DNA of 64,000 nucleotides from positions 2,046,001 through 2,110,000 of the forward strand of contig CP097573.1 in the NCBI GenBank assembly GCA_000492175.2, in the 5' to 3' direction. The DNA comes from Firmicutes bacterium ASF500 (GTDB lineage Bacteria; Bacillota; Clostridia; Oscillospirales; Oscillospiraceae). The position numbers and the translations under genes are program-made. This document shows, piece after piece, positions 56,064 to 63,417 of the stretch (positions are counted from its first letter, which is position 1; every line of letters begins with the position of its first letter). Under the pieces are notes generated by a model, which made no database searches, was not told the DNA's origin, and saw only the letters and a program-made list of their open reading frames with translations.

Positions 56064-56837
56064 ATGACCAGTATCAAAAAGCGCACCACTGTCGCACTGA
56101 CGGCAGCAATCCTCGCAACAACCCTCGCTATCCCCGCCACGGCAGTGGAGACCTCAGCCATTCGAGTGAGCAGCTACAAGGGCAGTACCCTGAAAGTGGG
56201 AGAACGCAGCGGACTCATCATCGGCCCCAGCGGTGCGGACTACACCGTCACCTCCAGCGACCCAGACACGGTGGCGGTGGAGCAGGTGCTGACCTTCTGG
56301 GTCGCCGTCGCCAAGACGGTGGGGACGGCGGAGATCACCGCTTCCAACAGCGCCGGGGAGCATGGGAGCATGACGCTGACGGTCGGCTCCACTACCCCCG
56401 CCGCGCCGGAAGCCCCCGCCAGCGGGGACAGCGCCGGCCTGACGGACAACCTGGAGATACGGCAGGAGATGATCCGCCTCATCAACCAGACCCGCAAGGC
56501 CAACGAGGTGCCGGAACTGCCGGTCAGCGAGGCCCTGATGAACGCCGCCCAAGCCTGCTCCGACCGGCGCTATACCTGGCATCACGCTCCGGAGGAGAGC
56601 CAGGCCGCTGCCGAGGCTGGATATCCCTACGGCTTCGGTGACAACCTCACTGTGTTCACCGGCACAGCCGACGCTGCCCAACGCGCCGTCGACAACTGGA
56701 TCCACTCCCCCGGTCATTTCGAGACCATGATCGACCCCAGATGCGACTGTATCGGCGTGGGCGTGACCCAGTACGACGGTATCACCTACTGCTACATGTT
56801 CGTTGGAATACCCAACAGCATCAATTTCTATGCGTAA
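56064..56837 (+). CDS. Secreted CAP-domain protein (E6)
   Basis: 257 aa behind AGGAGG, signal peptide (MTSIKKRTTVALTAAILATT, cleavage near ATAVE), Ig-like region and CAP domain (WHHAPEESQAAAEAGYPYGF, AVDNWIHSPGHFETMIDPRC). Its leader shares TTGCTTTTCACCTCTGTA and TTTCGCCTCCTATTTCGGTA with E5, so the upstream region is also conserved. Confidence 0.9.
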   Translation: MTSIKKRTTVALTAAILATTLAIPATAVETSAIRVSSYKGSTLKVGERSGLIIGPSGADYTVTSSDPDTVAVEQVLTFWVAVAKTVGTAEITASNSAGEHGSMTLTVGSTTPAAPEAPASGDSAGLTDNLEIRQEMIRLINQTRKANEVPELPVSEALMNAAQACSDRRYTWHHAPEESQAAAEAGYPYGFGDNLTVFTGTADAAQRAVDNWIHSPGHFETMIDPRCDCIGVGVTQYDGITYCYMFVGIPNSINFYA

Positions 56838-56853
56838 GCGAATAGTCCTCAAG

Positions 56854-56883
56854 GAGGGCCGTCCAGAAAACTGGACGGCCCTC
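56854..56883 (+). terminator. CAP gene terminator (E6)
   Basis: GAGGGCCGTCCAG pairs with CTGGACGGCCCTC around AAAA; perfect version of the E3/E4 hairpin. Confidence 0.9.
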
Positions 56884-56919
56884 TCTCGTGGTGGCAAAAA
56901 CAGAGCACAGATTTACTGC

Positions 56920-56954
56920 TCAGATATTGCGTACCAGAAAACAAAGAATTAAAG
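56920..56954 (+). repeat. Module-end repeat, copy 12
   Basis: TCAGATATTGCGTACCAGAA then AACAAAGAATTAAAG; closest to consensus. Confidence 0.72.
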
Positions 56955-57135
56955 CCTTTCATTCGGTGGGTTCTAATAAGGAGTATCTAAGAACTTCGGA
57001 CTGGCGGCATGGCCCTTTGGTAAAGAGAAAGCTAATTTTACCGAACTCTTTTGGGAATGCGCCCAACATTGCAAAAGTTTTTCGTAATGTGACTGTTTTC
57101 TCCTACGGCTGACACATTTCCAACTATTGACTCAC

Positions 57136-58578
57136 TCATGACCCGGATAGTGCAGGAACAAAGGTAGTCCAGCCGTTGCCGCTGCGCAGCTCCGCATCCC
57201 GGTCATCCGAGAGGGTAAAGACATAGACCGGCTGACGGAACCCCTTGCTGTCGGCCATGTATTCCAGAGCGCAGGCGGTAACCCGCACCTGATTGGGCTT
57301 CAGGTAATTGAACATTGGCACGTCCTGCCAGGAGAACCGGCCCGCACAAAGAAGGTCATATGCCTCTTGGGAAGATATTACAGTGGCATTCCCGTGAAGG
57401 GTGCTGACAGAGAGGGCGTTGTCCACCTCATAGAGAATACCACCCTCCGCGATGTGGCAAATCAACTCACCAGCAGTCAGTACACCATCTTCCACCACAC
57501 ATTCTGCCCGGAACGCATACTCGCCCCTTTCCTCGTCCACAGTAACAAATTGGGCTGCGTCAGGTACATCAATGCCCAACGTCCCCAGGGCGGTACGGAG
57601 TTCATCTTCTGTAATTCTTCCGCCTTTGTTACTGTAACGCAAGTCGCTACCCACCCGATAATCTGTGTACTCGTAAGAGCGGTCATTGTGATTTATGATC
57701 AGGTTATATGTGCGATGGTCAGAGTAGAATGTGCTGTTGTCATAGTAATTTACATCGGGGCTACCAAAATTGATTTCTGCGCCCTGCCGCCCAAGGAAGT
57801 CCACGGCAAAAGCATCACAACTTTCCGAGGTAAAGGGTTCCGTCCAATATACCCCGGATGGCCCCGGTTCATCGGATAACGCACATTCCAGTACCCACTC
57901 CACTCCTTTGGTGTCGGCAGCATAGATGGGGGCATCCTCCAGATTGCCATAGGGCTGGAAACGGTAGGCAAAGAACACACCCGTCAGGGCCACAATGGAC
58001 AAGGCCGGGAGTAAGGCATAGGCCCCAGCGGTTTTCCATCGTTTTCCTGACAAGCTGACGAACAACATACACAGGCAGTACCCCAACATAGCTCCCAAGG
58101 TATTGCAAATGAGATCGTCCACATCGGCCTGTCCCCGGCCAAGGATGTACTGGGCCACTTCGATAATAAGGGATGTTCCTGCTCCTGCCGCCAGCATCCA
58201 GTACCACCGTCGGAAGGGTTTTGCCGCCAAAGGGAGAAACACACCCAGGGGGACAAACATGGCAATGTTCAGCAAAGGATTCAGCCAGACCTGAAGTGTA
58301 AAGGCATTCCATGCTTCCCAAAACGCCAAGAATGGATAAAGCTGATACATCTGCATACCGTTTCCAATTCGGTTCATAAATGTGATGGAGACCAGTCCAC
58401 CCAAGTAGCATAACAGCAACAGAACAGCTACAGCTTGTCCTTTCGGAAACTGTATTCCCTTCTGACGGTATTTCTGGTTCAGCAGGACGAGAAGTACTGC
58501 TCCTATTGCCAGGCCAATCAAGGCAGGAGGAATTGCCTGCCGGAACAAATAGAAGATTGTACGGATAAAGTCATGCAT
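57136..58578 (-). CDS. VanZ-family membrane protein with external domain
   Basis: 480 aa. The N-terminal ~200 aa are VanZ-like with about five membrane segments (ALIGLAIGAVLLVLLNQKYR, AVAVLLLLCYLGGLVSITFM, NPLLNIAMFVPLGVFLPLAA) and the typical FVPLGVFLP and GRGQADVDDLICNTLGAMLG motifs. A last membrane segment (~205-222) is followed by a ~260-aa external domain I do not recognise. VanZ is linked to teicoplanin resistance in enterococci, but most homologues have unknown roles. Single leftward gene between the CAP module and the backbone. Confidence 0.85.
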   Translation of the reverse strand: MHDFIRTIFYLFRQAIPPALIGLAIGAVLLVLLNQKYRQKGIQFPKGQAVAVLLLLCYLGGLVSITFMNRIGNGMQMYQLYPFLAFWEAWNAFTLQVWLNPLLNIAMFVPLGVFLPLAAKPFRRWYWMLAAGAGTSLIIEVAQYILGRGQADVDDLICNTLGAMLGYCLCMLFVSLSGKRWKTAGAYALLPALSIVALTGVFFAYRFQPYGNLEDAPIYAADTKGVEWVLECALSDEPGPSGVYWTEPFTSESCDAFAVDFLGRQGAEINFGSPDVNYYDNSTFYSDHRTYNLIINHNDRSYEYTDYRVGSDLRYSNKGGRITEDELRTALGTLGIDVPDAAQFVTVDEERGEYAFRAECVVEDGVLTAGELICHIAEGGILYEVDNALSVSTLHGNATVISSQEAYDLLCAGRFSWQDVPMFNYLKPNQVRVTACALEYMADSKGFRQPVYVFTLSDDRDAELRSGNGWTTFVPALSGS

Positions 58579-58741
58579 AGTAAGTTTTCCTCCTCTTTAT
58601 CTGAAAACACAGTCAGTATAGCATAACCTGCTGAAATACGGAACTGGAAACAGGATATTTTAAGAAAAGTTTAAAGACTATGAACTGGCCAGAATCGAAA
58701 GTACTATGCTCTATCAGACGCTCCTCAATTTTTTGATACAG

Positions 58742-58777
58742 TCACTCGCCAAACTCAGTTCTGGCGAGTGATTTTTT
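58742..58777 (+). terminator. Terminator upstream of excisionase (E6)
   Basis: TCACTCGCCAAA pairs with TCTGGCGAGTGA (one mismatch), then TTTTTT. Confidence 0.85.
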
Positions 58778-58822
58778 CTAAAAATTTTTCAGCATACGAA
58801 AAATAAACTGTTGGTAAACAAT

Positions 58823-58840
58823 TTATAAACTCGTTTATAA
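58823..58840. promoter_or_regulatory. Palindromic operator candidate before excisionase (E6)
   Basis: TTATAAAC-TC-GTTTATAA, a perfect 8+2+8 inverted repeat. A degraded form lies at ~50099-50117 in E5. Confidence 0.6.
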
Positions 58841-58947
58841 GGAAGTTCCGTTTCAGCCATCAGAGGTTGTGGTAGAAGAGTGAGAAAGTCAGTGCAGAAA
58901 AGCAGAGAAAGAAATCATGTCATAAAGAAATGGAGGTCAAGCGCAAC

Positions 58948-59265
58948 ATGAAAGAATCCATCTACAAGGACTACGGCGAGCTGCTACTGTTCCTGAACGC
59001 AGCAACAGTGGCAAAGGTGCTGGGCGTCTCACCGTCCAGCGGGTACGAGTTGATGCACATCGTCGTCACAAACTCCGTATCACTCGCCCCACCGCAAGCG
59101 GCAGGGCTCGCTCACTCCGTTGCTCCTCCTCTCCCCACACAAACGCTGTGCGTTTGTGCGGGGTCCCCTTTCTTCCCTGTTCTGAAAATCGGCAGCAGGC
59201 TCGTAGTACCAAAAGAGAAATTCGTGGAGTGGGTGTCGCAGCACACTCAGAGAGGTGCAGATTGA
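58948..59265 (+). CDS. Excisionase-like HTH protein with in-frame insertion (E6)
   Basis: 105 aa instead of 70. MKESIYKDYGELLLFLNAAT and VAKVLGVSPSSGYELMH are followed by a foreign stretch (residues ~38-75, IVVTNSVSLAPPQAAGLAHS and on) that replaces EPD; then FPVLKIGSRLVVPKEKFVEW resumes in frame. The insertion falls between the recognition helix and the wing, so function is doubtful although the frame is kept. Confidence 0.82.
   Translation: MKESIYKDYGELLLFLNAATVAKVLGVSPSSGYELMHIVVTNSVSLAPPQAAGLAHSVAPPLPTQTLCVCAGSPFFPVLKIGSRLVVPKEKFVEWVSQHTQRGAD
59059..59172. repeat. Palindromic insertion inside the E6 excisionase gene
   Basis: 114 bp replacing 9 bp of the family sequence (net +105, in frame). 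It contains CCGC-AA-GCGG and a long hairpin, CCCCACACAAACGC with GCGTTTGTGCGGGG around TGT. Looks like a small non-autonomous palindromic element. Confidence 0.7.
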
Positions 59266-59696
59266 AATACACACCTTGGCTCAAGCGTGATCCAATCAAG
59301 AACTACTTCCAACTGCCCAAGGAGATATTCCTGCTGGGACTGTCGCCCGGTGCGCTGGCCGTCTACTCCTATCTGCTCTGCTGTGAGAATCGAAACACCT
59401 ACCAGTGCTGACCCAGCTACAAGACCATCGGCAGAGCAGTGAGGATAAGCGCCAACACTTCCCGCAAGTATGTGTGCGGGTTGGAGGAGAGGCAGCTCAT
59501 CAGTACAGAGAGAACGACCGTCACCACGAGAGACGGACTGAAGCGCAACGGCAATCTGCTCTACACCATCCGTCCGATCCAACTGGCCCTTGACCAGTTC
59601 TACGACCAACAGCTGGCGCAGATGGATGTGGCAGCTGAGCGCCAGCGAGTCGCAACGGCACTCGCGCTCCGCAGTGACAGTGCGCACTCAGCGTGA
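59262..59696 (+). pseudogene. HTH protein gene with in-frame TGA (E6)
   Basis: Starts TTG overlapping the excisionase stop. Matches the 144-aa family along its length, but TGG of the conserved CWPSY motif is TGA at 59409-59411, ending translation after 49 aa, before the HTH. Other changes (SANTSRKYVCGLEER) show further drift. Confidence 0.9.
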
Positions 59697-60189
59697 CAGC
59701 CTGTGCGCCGCCTGTGTGGCCTCGCTGGTGTCCAGAGGGTAACAAGCCGCCTCCACATCGCAGACACAGCTGTGTCCAAAGCGTGTGACCGGTGTGCACC
59801 ATCCGGCGAATTCAGCACAACCGAAAGTGGCGGGTGAACCGGGGGGTCGAAAAAAGTGCAGGATAAAGGCCGGGGGTCGCTTACGCGTCCCCCGGCCAGC
59901 CACACCGCCCCGCAGAGCGGGTCGGGGCTTTTCCATAGGTGGTCGGAATTTCAACTTTTTGCTGTGGCAGGTGGTCGGTATCAGCAAATCCAGAGAGAAA
60001 ACCTCAGTGTTTCGCCTTTTTACAAGGTGACCGTTATAGGTGGTTTTCAGAGATTTTACGGGAGTCGGTGCGGGGGTCATTTTTCACCCCCTGGGGGCAA
60101 GTCGGGGGTCAGTTTTTCCTCTGCCCTTACAGCCGCCGCAATACTGGCGGGTCAAGGCGGGGATATTTACGAATTTCAGGAAGAGCATC
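59697..60189 (+). other. Conserved structured non-coding region (E6)
   Basis: Hairpin 59868-59897 (same as E3), CCCGC-AGA-GCGGG, then AGGTGGTCG and AGGTGACCG words. Closely similar to the E3 region, including GGGGGTCATTTTT near the end. No gene is supported. Confidence 0.7.
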
Positions 60190-60454
60190 ATGTCGGGAGA
60201 AAAAACAAGTTTGCGTACGAACCTTTCCTGAGACACAGCAACTCGTCAAAGAGATGTGTCCTCTGGACAGCTGCCGTCTGCTCTTCAAGCTGATGGTGGA
60301 GCAGGGCATGGTGATGAACGTGCTGGTGGCGGGGATGGAGATTCCCGACGAGCAACTCCGCGCACTGCGGGGACGGTATGTCCAGGACGTGAAAAAAACC
60401 AGCGGCAGTATCTCGCTGGACGACGCTGTCCGCTATCAGAGGGGCGGTCTGTGA
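60190..60454 (+). pseudogene. Short RHH-region gene, frameshifted (E6)
   Basis: Same as the 87-aa E3 gene except for one extra base in the GAGAAAAAACAAG run, which leads to a stop after 13 codons (MSGEKTSLRTNLS). Downstream codons still encode CRLLFKLMVEQGMVMNVLVA and end RYQRGGL. Re-initiation at the ATG of MCPLDSC would give ~67 aa. Confidence 0.85.
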
Positions 60455-60469
60455 TCGCCCACACCCTAT

Positions 60470-60502
60470 TCAAATTCTGCGTTGCAAAACAAAGAATAAA
60501 AG
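60470..60502 (+). repeat. Module-end repeat, copy 13
   Basis: Identical to the E3 copy at 25281. Confidence 0.7.
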
Positions 60503-60573
60503 TCCTCGAAAAAAGTAGTAGCTATTCCCGCCGAGGTGTGGTATGGTGTGTCACTGCAAAGGAGGCGGAGCAG

Positions 60574-60870
60574 ATGCGAAAAATCCTCGAAGATTTTTAC
60601 TACGGCAATATTACGCCCTGCGAAAAAATAATGAGACCGGGCTCAACGCTGCAGCGAGCAGTAAATACTGCCGCCCAGTGTGAAAACCAACTCACAGAGA
60701 TGCTTGATGAAGTTGGTCGTGGACTCCTCACCAGGCTGGTCAAGGCACAGCATGAAATCGACAGCATCACTGCAACCGAGAATTTCATCCTGGGCTTCCG
60801 TCTGGGCGTCCGGCTGATGGCTGAGTGTATGGACGAAGATGACGGCGATATCAGAAATGGAGGTGGATAA
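60574..60870 (+). CDS. 98-aa DUF6809-like protein (E6)
   Basis: MRKILEDFYYGNITPCEKIM start behind AAAGGAGG; ATENFILGFRLGVRLMAECM near the end. The middle is the most diverged of the four intact copies. Ends 2 nt before the integrase. Confidence 0.8.
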   Translation: MRKILEDFYYGNITPCEKIMRPGSTLQRAVNTAAQCENQLTEMLDEVGRGLLTRLVKAQHEIDSITATENFILGFRLGVRLMAECMDEDDGDIRNGGG

Positions 60871-60872
60871 CG

Positions 60873-62027
60873 ATGACAAAGAAACGAGCAAATGGTGAGG
60901 GCAACATCCGCAAGCGCAAGGACGGCCGCTGGGAGGGACGGTACACCGCCGGCTACGATCCGGAGACTGGCAAGCGAATCATCAGAAATGTGTTGGGCAA
61001 AACCCAGGCAGAGGTCAAAGAGAAGCTGGCCCAGGCACAGCAGGAGACAGCCGGTCTGGACGTAACCCGTAGCGAAGACTACACAGTGTCTACTTGGCTC
61101 CGCAGCTGGTACGAACTCTACGCCAAGCCCAACGTCAGGCCGGCGACGGCAGACCGCTACCACCTGATCATCGAGACCTACACCATCCCACGCATCGGGA
61201 AGATCAAGCTCAAGAAGCTGACCTCCCGTGATCTGCAAAAGCTCTACAAGGACCTGATGGAGCGTGGAAGGATACAGAAGCGGAGCGGCAAGGGCAATCC
61301 AGGACTGAGCAGCACCACAGTCAGAAGTGTCCACCTCACCCTCCACTGCGCATTTGAGAGGGCGGTGAAAGAGCGGCTGATCCCACGCAACCCCACCGAT
61401 GACTGCATCGCTCCGAAAGTGCAGAAGGTAGAGATGAAAACACTTCTCCCTGAACACCTCAAATCCTACCTGGACGCCGCCAATGCCAGAGACGTCCTGC
61501 CCATGTTCTACCTGGAACTGGTCAGTGGGCTGAGAAAGGGTGAACTGGTGGCACTCCTATGGTCTGACCTGGACACAGAACACAAAACGATTTCCGTCAG
61601 CAAGCAGTACGTCCGCAACCCCAGCGGAGAGGTGATGCTCTCCAGGCCTAAGACAGAGACGTCGGTTCGGCAGGTGTCCATCCCACAGGATGCTGTGGAT
61701 CTGCTGATCCAGGAACACAGCAAGCACCCGGACAACCAGTATATGTTCCCCTCGCCAGTGACCGGAGAGATGTACCACCCTGACTCGGTGGTGAAACTCC
61801 ATGAGAAAATACTGAAAGACGCAGGGCTGGAGCACATCAGATTTCACGACCTCCGTCACACATTTGCGACCCTTGCCCTCCAGAATGGTGTAGATGTGAA
61901 AACGGTCAGCAGTATGCTGGGGCACTATGACGCAGGCTTCACCCTCCGCACCTACACCCACGCCACTCGGCAGCAACAGAACCGAGCGGCAGAGACGATG
62001 GGAAATTTCATGGCGAAGGTCATGTAG
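60873..62027 (+). CDS. int: Class A tyrosine integrase (E6)
   Basis: 384 aa, with R221, H325/R328, H351 and Y361 as in the E3 enzyme and differing at few positions (e.g. DVTRSEDYTVSTWLRSWYEL). It is the integrase nearest the intact tRNA-Thr and therefore the one most likely to have catalysed the latest insertion. Directly preceded by the 98-aa gene. Confidence 0.95.
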   Translation: MTKKRANGEGNIRKRKDGRWEGRYTAGYDPETGKRIIRNVLGKTQAEVKEKLAQAQQETAGLDVTRSEDYTVSTWLRSWYELYAKPNVRPATADRYHLIIETYTIPRIGKIKLKKLTSRDLQKLYKDLMERGRIQKRSGKGNPGLSSTTVRSVHLTLHCAFERAVKERLIPRNPTDDCIAPKVQKVEMKTLLPEHLKSYLDAANARDVLPMFYLELVSGLRKGELVALLWSDLDTEHKTISVSKQYVRNPSGEVMLSRPKTETSVRQVSIPQDAVDLLIQEHSKHPDNQYMFPSPVTGEMYHPDSVVKLHEKILKDAGLEHIRFHDLRHTFATLALQNGVDVKTVSSMLGHYDAGFTLRTYTHATRQQQNRAAETMGNFMAKVM

Positions 62028-62048
62028 GGCAGAAAAAGCAACAAAAAA

Positions 62049-62080
62049 GCCAGACAGGAAAGCAAAACTTCCTGTCTGGC
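62049..62080 (+). terminator. Integrase terminator (E6)
   Basis: GCCAGACAGGAA pairs perfectly with TTCCTGTCTGGC. Confidence 0.85.
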
Positions 62081-62109
62081 ACTCTCTGCCCCTCTCTGGA
62101 CATTTCGCC

Positions 62110-62131
62110 GTGTGGGTCACGGTATGGGTCA
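62110..62131 (+). repeat. Class A end repeat, E6 right
   Basis: GTGTGGGTCA-CG-GTATGGGTCA; one base changed in the second unit. Confidence 0.78.
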
Positions 62132-62180
62132 GCGGAAAATCGCAAAAATAAATCCACCCAAAAAGTTACAAAAACAAGAG

Positions 62181-62216
62181 AAATCCCGCCAGAACCAATC
62201 GATTCCAGCGGGATTT
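62181..62216 (-). terminator. Terminator of the 5S-tRNA unit, supplied by E6
   Basis: AAATCCCGC pairs with GCGGGATTT. On the minus strand it directly follows the CCA of tRNA-Thr and is followed by TTTCTCTTGTTTTT. The stem lies inside E6, so the element provides the operon terminator. Confidence 0.8.
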
Positions 62217-62292
<76 letters not shown>

Positions 62293-62349
62293 ACATTTGC
62301 TCCCCTTACGGGGCGCTATAGAAACAGCCAAACGGCTGAGTCAAACAAA

Positions 62350-62426
<77 letters not shown>

Positions 62427-62463
62427 ATTTTTACTATCGAAACAGACAAGTCTGCAACTCACA

Positions 62464-62539
62464 TGGCAGGGGCAGAAGGAATCGAACCCTCGGCACGCGG
62501 TTTTGGAGACCGCTGCTCTACCTGCTGAGCTATACCCCT
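62464..62539 (-). tRNA. tRNA-Trp (anticodon CCA)
   Basis: 76 nt with CCA end. Anticodon loop CTCCAAA between GCGGT and ACCGC; acceptor AGGGGTA/TGCCCCT. Confidence 0.96.
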
Positions 62540-62545
62540 AAATTA

Positions 62546-62622
62546 TGGTGGGCCTTCACGGGCTCGAACCGTGGACCGACCGGTTATGAGCCGGCTGCTC
62601 TAACCAACTGAGCTAAAGGCCC
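62546..62622 (-). tRNA. tRNA-Met (anticodon CAT)
   Basis: 77 nt with CCA. Acceptor GGGCCTT/AAGGCCC is fully paired, so it is not initiator tRNA; loop CTCATAA. A CAT-anticodon Ile tRNA cannot be excluded by eye. Confidence 0.9.
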
Positions 62623-62650
62623 ATGGCCGTGACACCTTATCTGGAAAGAA

Positions 62651-62683
62651 CGGCTTGCCGTCGTAATTGGCGGCAAGCCGCTT
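62651..62683. other. Hairpin between tRNA-Met and tRNA-Asn
   Basis: CGGCTTGCCG pairs with CGGCAAGCCG. It could be a processing signal in the tRNA precursor. Confidence 0.55.
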
Positions 62684-62684
62684 T

Positions 62685-62760
62685 TGGCGCCACCTGTTGG
62701 ACTCGAACCAACGACCCTGCGGTTAACAGCCGCATGCTCTACCGACTGAGCTAAGGAGGC
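62685..62760 (-). tRNA. tRNA-Asn (anticodon GTT)
   Basis: 76 nt with CCA. Anticodon loop CTGTTAA between TGCGG and CCGCA. The acceptor GCCTCCT/AGGTGGC has one T-T mismatch in the middle. Confidence 0.95.
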
Positions 62761-62768
62761 ATAAGCAA

Positions 62769-62796
62769 AGGGTCCGGCCCAGCGGGCTGGACCCTT
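62769..62796. other. Hairpin between 5S rRNA and tRNA-Asn
   Basis: GGGTCCGGCCC pairs with GGGCTGGACCC (one G-T). Transcription must pass it to reach the tRNAs, so it is likely a processing structure or attenuator. Confidence 0.5.
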
Positions 62797-62801
62797 TTGT
62801 G

Positions 62802-62914
<113 letters not shown>

Positions 62915-62993
62915 CTGTACTTTCTCTTTGAAAAGAAAGTAAGCAAAGAAAACATCTTATTTTTCTCTCCTTACCGTCTTCTCAACAGTAAGC

Positions 62994-63021
62994 ATTATAG
63001 CAGACTTTCTCAAAATGTCAA
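62994..63021 (-). promoter_or_regulatory. Promoter of the 5S-tRNA unit
   Basis: On the minus strand TTGACA, 16-nt spacer, TATAAT, about 80 nt upstream of 5S. It lies after tRNA-Glu, so 5S and five tRNAs can be transcribed apart from 23S. Confidence 0.85.
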
Positions 63022-63035
63022 GAGAAAATTTAAAC

Positions 63036-63110
63036 TGGTGACCCGTACGGGAATCGAACCCATGTTTGCGGCGTGAGAGGCCGCCGTCTTAACCGCTTGA
63101 CCAACGGGCC
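63036..63110 (-). tRNA. tRNA-Glu (anticodon CTC)
   Basis: 75 nt with CCA. Anticodon loop CTCTCAC between GCGGC and GCCGC; acceptor GGCCCGT/ACGGGTC. It lies between 23S and 5S. Confidence 0.94.
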
Positions 63111-63250
63111 GTGTCACGCTTCGCGCCCTTCGCTACGGCGTCTAAGCCGCTACGACTTCACAAGCCGGCCTACGGCACTGCGTGCCTTCGGTCCGTTTGC
63201 TCCGCTCCGCGTCTTACCCGCCTGCTCCCAGGCGCTCAGCGCTTCGTCTT
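63111..63250. repeat. Palindrome-rich spacer between tRNA-Glu and tRNA-Lys
   Basis: 140 bp with several short inverted words (CGCTACGGCG...CCGCTACG, GGCACTGCGTGCC, AGGCGCTCAGCGCTT). No gene is supported. It resembles a small palindromic element dropped into the tRNA spacer. Confidence 0.5.
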
Positions 63251-63326
63251 TGGTGCGCCTTCAGGGATTCGAACCCGGGACCCACTGATTAAGAGTCAGT
63301 TGCTCTACCAACTGAGCTAAAGGCGC
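63251..63326 (-). tRNA. tRNA-Lys (anticodon CTT)
   Basis: 76 nt with CCA. Anticodon loop CTCTTAA between ACTGA and TCAGT; acceptor GCGCCTT/AAGGCGC. First gene after 23S on the minus strand. Confidence 0.96.
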
Positions 63327-63417
63327 GTCATGCGCTATTTCTGCACCCTGAAAACCGAACAGTGAAACAACCTTTCGTTGCTTGCAAGCGCCTGCATTTC
63401 TTTCTTGCGACCTTGTA

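Larger units (their letters stand above)
58579..58947 (+). other. Junction between E6 cargo and backbone
   Basis: No gene is supported. It contains the upstream side of the VanZ gene, the excisionase terminator (58742), a palindrome (58823) and the TTTCAGCCATCAGAGGTTGT leader also seen in E5. The module-end repeat is not recognisable here. Confidence 0.5.

Noticed and set aside
55904..56641. Overlapping 245-codon plus-strand frame across the E6 CAP gene
   Set aside because: It reads the CAP gene in another frame, with Arg/Gly/Gln-rich low-complexity content and no ribosome site.
59409..59411. TGA at a conserved Trp as evidence for a changed genetic code
   Set aside because: TGA ends many intact genes in this window, and TGG is used for Trp throughout.
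22388..60502. Module-end repeats as integron attC sites
   Set aside because: They lack the long imperfect palindrome of attC sites and no IntI-like integrase with the typical insertion was seen.
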